NCBI GenBank assembly: GCA_937907415.1
Contig: CALCHY010000369.1
Location: 67,645 to 131,644 of the forward strand
DNA: 64,000 bases
Direction of reading: 5' to 3'
Source of the DNA: an uncultured Trueperaceae bacterium
Lineage (GTDB): Bacteria > Deinococcota > Deinococci > Deinococcales > Trueperaceae
Numbering within the stretch: position 1 is the stretch's first letter; every line of letters begins with the position of its first letter. This document shows positions 61,682 to 64,000 of the stretch, in pieces. The notes beneath the pieces were generated by a model. The model was not told the DNA's origin. It did no database searches and worked only from the letters and a program-made list of their open reading frames with translations. The position numbers were made by a program, and so were the translations under genes.

Positions 61682-62710
61682 TTACCACTCCTCGATGTCG
61701 TCGCCGATGGCCTCCGTATCGATCTTCGCGTAGATGCGGGTCGTCTGGATGTCAGCGTGCCGCAAGTGCGCGGCCACCCGGCCGAGGTCGTTCGTCTGTT
61801 GGTAGTAGCGCGTGCCAGCGCTGTGCCGCAGCCCGTGCACGGCCGCGCCCTGGTACTTGACACCAGCGCGGCTGCAGAGTCGCCTGAAGCGGCGCCTGGC
61901 ATGGTCCGCACCCCACGGGAGCACGCATTCATGTGGTCGCTGGCGGTTCGAACCTTCTGGGATGCTGGCTAACGCCCGGAGCGCCTCGGCGAGGCGCCGC
62001 GTTACGCTGACGTCCGCCGCTTTTCCGCCCTTGCCAGACCTCACGCGCAAGGTGCCGCGCTCCAGGTCGAGGTCGCTCCAACGCAAGTCGCTCATCTCAC
62101 CGATCCGCAGGCCGGCGTGGGCGCCAAGCAGGACCATGACGCGCTCGGCCGGTTCGGCGAGCTCGAGTAGCTCCTCGACCTCGGAGTCGCGGTAGGGTCG
62201 GCGTTTCTCCCACGCCGGCGTCGGGTCCTTGCCAGCGCTTACGTCCTCGAACGGTCGCGCCTCCGTTGCCTGCGACCACCTGAGCGCCTTGTAGAGCGTC
62301 CTGGCCGCCGCGAGCTTCACTTGCAACGTCGCTGGCGATGGCGCCTTGCCGCGGTTGCCGTCCGGAGCGACGCCCGCCTCGAGGCGCCGGAGGTACAAGA
62401 CGCCGGAGTCGCGCCCGGGCCTCAGCAAGTTCTCGCCGTGCCAGGCCGCCAGCAGGTCGAGCACGCCGCGCTTGTAAGTCCTCAGCGTGTGATGACTGGC
62501 GCGAGCGCCCTTTGAGCCGTGCAGGAACAGGTACGCTTCGACGAGCGCCCAGAGCTCGACCGCGTCGCGCTCGGCCGCGGCCTTCGACGCCCGCCGCTTG
62601 AGTTCGGGAGCCGGGAGCGTTGCCCAGCTCTCGGCGCGTGACAACTGGTCGCCCGCGTAGCGCTCGATGGCGGACTTGGAGCCGGGTTCGTTGGGGTCAC
62701 TTGGGGTCAC
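61682..62710 (-). CDS. Xer-type tyrosine recombinase
   Basis: A 342-residue recombinase. The N-terminal core-binding domain (about 50-165) includes SHHTLRTYKRGVLDLLAAWH. The catalytic domain has all expected residues: Arg in AGLRIGEMSDLRW, Lys in GKGGKAADV, His-x-x-Arg in HGLRHSAG, His in HLRHADIQTT and the nucleophile Tyr in IYAKID. The long N-terminal extension (about 45 residues) is unusual for XerC/D. GTG start; a 10-bp direct repeat (TTGGGGTCAC twice) covers it. A dif-like site lies 17 nt upstream, so it may be this lineage's chromosome-dimer resolvase. Confidence 0.92.
   Translation of the reverse strand: MTPSDPNEPGSKSAIERYAGDQLSRAESWATLPAPELKRRASKAAAERDAVELWALVEAYLFLHGSKGARASHHTLRTYKRGVLDLLAAWHGENLLRPGRDSGVLYLRRLEAGVAPDGNRGKAPSPATLQVKLAAARTLYKALRWSQATEARPFEDVSAGKDPTPAWEKRRPYRDSEVEELLELAEPAERVMVLLGAHAGLRIGEMSDLRWSDLDLERGTLRVRSGKGGKAADVSVTRRLAEALRALASIPEGSNRQRPHECVLPWGADHARRRFRRLCSRAGVKYQGAAVHGLRHSAGTRYYQQTNDLGRVAAHLRHADIQTTRIYAKIDTEAIGDDIEEW
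62691..62710. repeat. Tandem TTGGGGTCAC repeat at the recombinase start
   Basis: The 10-bp word occurs twice in a row, each copy offering a GTG on the minus strand. The second GTG is out of frame with the first. It could reflect slippage at the start site. Confidence 0.5.
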
Positions 62711-62726
62711 GAAGACAGTTTGGCAT

Positions 62727-62754
62727 AGGTCTGATAAGACGAGTTATCAGGTTT
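62727..62754. other. Candidate dif-like Xer recombination site
   Basis: A 28-bp element with the Xer layout: an 11-bp arm AGGTCTGATAA, a 6-bp centre GACGAG and an 11-bp arm TTATCAGGTTT. The inner 7 bp of the arms are perfectly inverted, and the ATAA/TTAT edges next to the 6-bp spacer match the general dif pattern. It lies beside a Xer recombinase gene, as in single-recombinase Xer systems. It also resembles a weak hairpin with a T-run on the plus strand, but no gene needs a terminator there. Confidence 0.55.
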
Positions 62755-62805
62755 TTTACACCGTACAACTCCCGCTCGGGTCCTTGCCTAGAACGAGCAG
62801 GTCTA

Positions 62806-63171
62806 TCACCGAATCTGTACGACTGGCGGGGCCGCTCCCCAGTGGCCGTCCGCAGTAAGTGCCGGTGCCCCGAGCCGGTGTGCCAACGCCAGGCAGAGCC
62901 TGTCGGCCAACGACATGCCCGAGCCTGCCCGCCAGGACCTGGCCGCGCGTTCCGCGTCTTCCGCGGTAACCGGCTCGATACGTAGGTCGTACGAGAGCAA
63001 CAGCGCCCGGCTCAGGTCCCAGTTGCGGCCGCTCGCTCGGACCTTTTGGGCGACTTCGGACCAGTTCACCGCCGCGCAGTTCGCTCCAGACTCCAGCGCC
63101 TCAGCCACGACGCGGCTTCCGGCCTCGCCTTGCAAGAAGGCCAGCAGCGCCGAGGCGTCCAGTACCTTCAT
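62806..63171 (-). CDS. vapC: VapC-family PIN-domain toxin ribonuclease
   Basis: A 121-residue PIN domain. The acidic active site is complete: Asp5, Glu39, Asp90 and Asp108 (VLDASALLAFL, NWSEVAQKV, SLADRLCLALA, LTADGHW). It should cleave RNA and be neutralised by the preceding antitoxin, whose stop it overlaps as ATGA. Confidence 0.9.
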   Translation of the reverse strand: MKVLDASALLAFLQGEAGSRVVAEALESGANCAAVNWSEVAQKVRASGRNWDLSRALLLSYDLRIEPVTAEDAERAARSWRAGSGMSLADRLCLALAHRLGAPALTADGHWGAAPPVVQIR

Positions 63172-63425
63172 GCCGGCCCAGCGGTGACATCGTCACGGTC
63201 AGCTTCTGCCCGACGCTCCGCGAGAAGCGCGCCGACGAGGTCGAGTCCTTTGAGGTCCTGTCGCACTCGCTCCAGGAGCTGGTCGCGGGTGAGCAGCACC
63301 AAGCCCTCAGGTGTCTCAAGAAGCGTCAGCGCGGTGCCAGGAGCGAGGCCCGCCCGCTCACGCAGATCGGCCGGCAATACAACGCGACCGCGATCTCCCA
63401 CAACGAGGCTGTACGTCCCACTCAT
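63168..63425 (-). CDS. vapB: VapB/AbrB-type antitoxin
   Basis: An 85-residue protein with a SpoVT/AbrB swapped-hairpin DNA-binding domain (YSLVVGDRGRVVLPADLRER, about 4-45) and a C-terminal toxin-binding tail. ATG at 63425 lies 6 nt after the TATACT box, so the mRNA is leaderless; the open frame upstream is not protein-like. It should repress its own promoter through the inverted repeat at 63447-63464. Confidence 0.88.
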   Translation of the reverse strand: MSGTYSLVVGDRGRVVLPADLRERAGLAPGTALTLLETPEGLVLLTRDQLLERVRQDLKGLDLVGALLAERRAEADRDDVTAGPA

Positions 63426-63431
63426 GCATCG

Positions 63432-63437
63432 AGTATA
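63432..63437 (-). promoter_or_regulatory. -10 box for leaderless vapBC
   Basis: TATACT preceded by TGG (extended -10), 6 nt before the vapB ATG. Confidence 0.6.
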
Positions 63438-63446
63438 CCACACCTT

Positions 63447-63464
63447 GTGCGTTATCCCACGCAC
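63447..63464. promoter_or_regulatory. Inverted-repeat operator candidate for VapB
   Basis: GTGCGT-TATCCC-ACGCAC, perfect 6-bp arms with a 6-nt centre, spanning the -10/-35 spacer and -35 region of the vapBC promoter. Confidence 0.5.
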
Positions 63465-63585
63465 TGGTTGTAAGTACCATGTGACGACAAACTCCTGGCG
63501 CCGGGCATCACAAGACCACTGATACCCGTGCGCCCGCATCCCGAAAACCGCAATCAGCAAGCCCCTCGTGAATGGTGAGGGATAG

Positions 63586-64000
63586 AAGCTCGAGAAGGAG
63601 CGTCAGCACTTCCAGAACGCGTTGGTCGCGCTATCCTCTGCTGGAGACGAGGAAGCAATAGCTCGGCAGGGTATGTCTACGCCATCTCGAACATAGGCTC
63701 ATTCGGCGAGACGATGGTCAAGAACGGAATGACGAGGCGCCTGGATCCGAAGGAATCAAGGAGCTGGGTGATGCATCTGTACCTTTCAACTTCGACGTTC
63801 ATGCCCTCTTCTTCTCGAAGGACGCCGTTGGGATCGAGAACCAACTGCACACAAGGCTCGCAACGACTCGTGTGAACCTCATCAACCTGCGGCGTGAGTT
63901 CTTCCGCGTGACCCCAATGGACGTGAAGACACATCTTGCCGAGCTTGCCGGTGAACTGCTTCAGTTCGAGGATGTGCCTGAGGCAGTTGAGCACCGGCAA
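63586..64000 (+). pseudogene. Decayed fragment of a DUF4041/T5orf172 (GIY-YIG-like) protein
   Basis: Three frames together give a recognisable C-terminal part of this family. Frame one (63586-63669) reads LEKERQHFQNALVALSSAG then DEEAIARQ; frame two (63669-about 63750) reads GYVYAISNIGSFGETMVKNG then MTRRLDPK; frame three (from about 63752) reads IKELGDASVPFNFDVHALFF and continues to the window edge with VNLINLRREFFRVTP. A TAG stands directly before the first segment and no start is visible, so the gene is 5'-truncated, with a small deletion at the first junction and a frameshift at the second. The lower GC and location after vapBC fit mobile or defence-associated DNA. Whether the part beyond the window is intact is unknown. 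Confidence 0.7.

Noticed and set aside
62727..62760. Rho-independent terminator at CTGATAA/TTATCAG plus T-run
   Set aside because: The stem is AT-rich and weak, and no plus-strand gene ends nearby; a recombination site explains the symmetry better.
63677..64000. Minus-strand 107-codon open frame at the window end
   Set aside because: Its residues look random, while the opposite strand encodes recognisable DUF4041/T5orf172 segments.

Overview
The window is high-GC, densely packed bacterial chromosome. It reads like core genome from a member of the Deinococcota (Deinococcus–Thermus), most likely a Truepera-like lineage. This placement is inference from gene content: an MglA/MglB pair, HspR with a short DnaJ, a MalEFG importer without a local ATPase gene, a VOC dioxygenase-like protein and a single long Xer recombinase. 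A promoter habit known from Deinococcus supports it: a TANNNT -10 box lies only 6-8 nt in front of many start codons, with no Shine-Dalgarno sequence, so those mRNAs should be leaderless. Genes inside operons commonly overlap as ATGA or GTGA.

Layout. 1-3.9 kb (minus): hisC-hisB-hisH, a secreted SPOR protein, rapZ and yvcK (cut by the window edge). 4.0-6.2 kb: exported TPR protein. 6.2-13.5 kb (minus): one long operon nfeD-floA-membrane protein-phoH-pgpH-ybeY-dgkA-cdd. 13.6-18.7 kb: tRNA-Trp, an A-type Fe-S carrier, and the glycine cleavage operon gcvT-gcvH-gcvPA-gcvPB. 18.8-21.6 kb: mglB-mglA, a VOC protein, tRNA-Met(CAT), a zinc-ribbon protein and tRNA-Leu. 21.7-27.9 kb: glpK with an AdoMet-decarboxylase-like gene, then malE-malF-malG. 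28-31.6 kb: dprA, cysS and a YigZ/IMPACT gene. 31.6-38.3 kb: envelope proteins (two lipoprotein or secreted proteins and a three-gene membrane cluster) and a divergent shikimate-dehydrogenase-like gene. 38.3-43.7 kb: thrS behind a leader with a small upstream ORF, two cyclophilins, and pilT. 43.7-50.4 kb: dnaE, tRNA-Cys, tRNA-Val, nnrE, yebC and two lipoproteins. 50.5-56.2 kb (plus): dnaJ-hspR, smc-birA. 56.3-59.8 kb: an operon of a tandem-receiver regulator, a membrane HEAT-repeat protein and a processive glycosyltransferase. 59.8-61.7 kb: a methyltransferase and a three-gene YqjD/YqjE-like set. 61.7-64 kb: a Xer-type tyrosine recombinase with a dif-like site just upstream of its start, a VapBC toxin-antitoxin pair, and a decayed fragment of a DUF4041/T5orf172 protein running off the window.

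Most of the window is housekeeping. The observations most worth following are the dif-like site next to its presumed recombinase, the apparent AUA start codon of malF behind a strong Shine-Dalgarno sequence, the leaderless upstream ORF in front of thrS, a palindrome that covers the -10 box of a cyclophilin promoter, and the regulator-HEAT-glycosyltransferase operon. There is no CRISPR array, rRNA operon, insertion sequence or intact prophage. No stretch over 300 bases is left without a feature; the longest gene-free stretches are about 250 bases (30694-30943 between cysS and the YigZ gene, and 38312-38561 in front of thrS).
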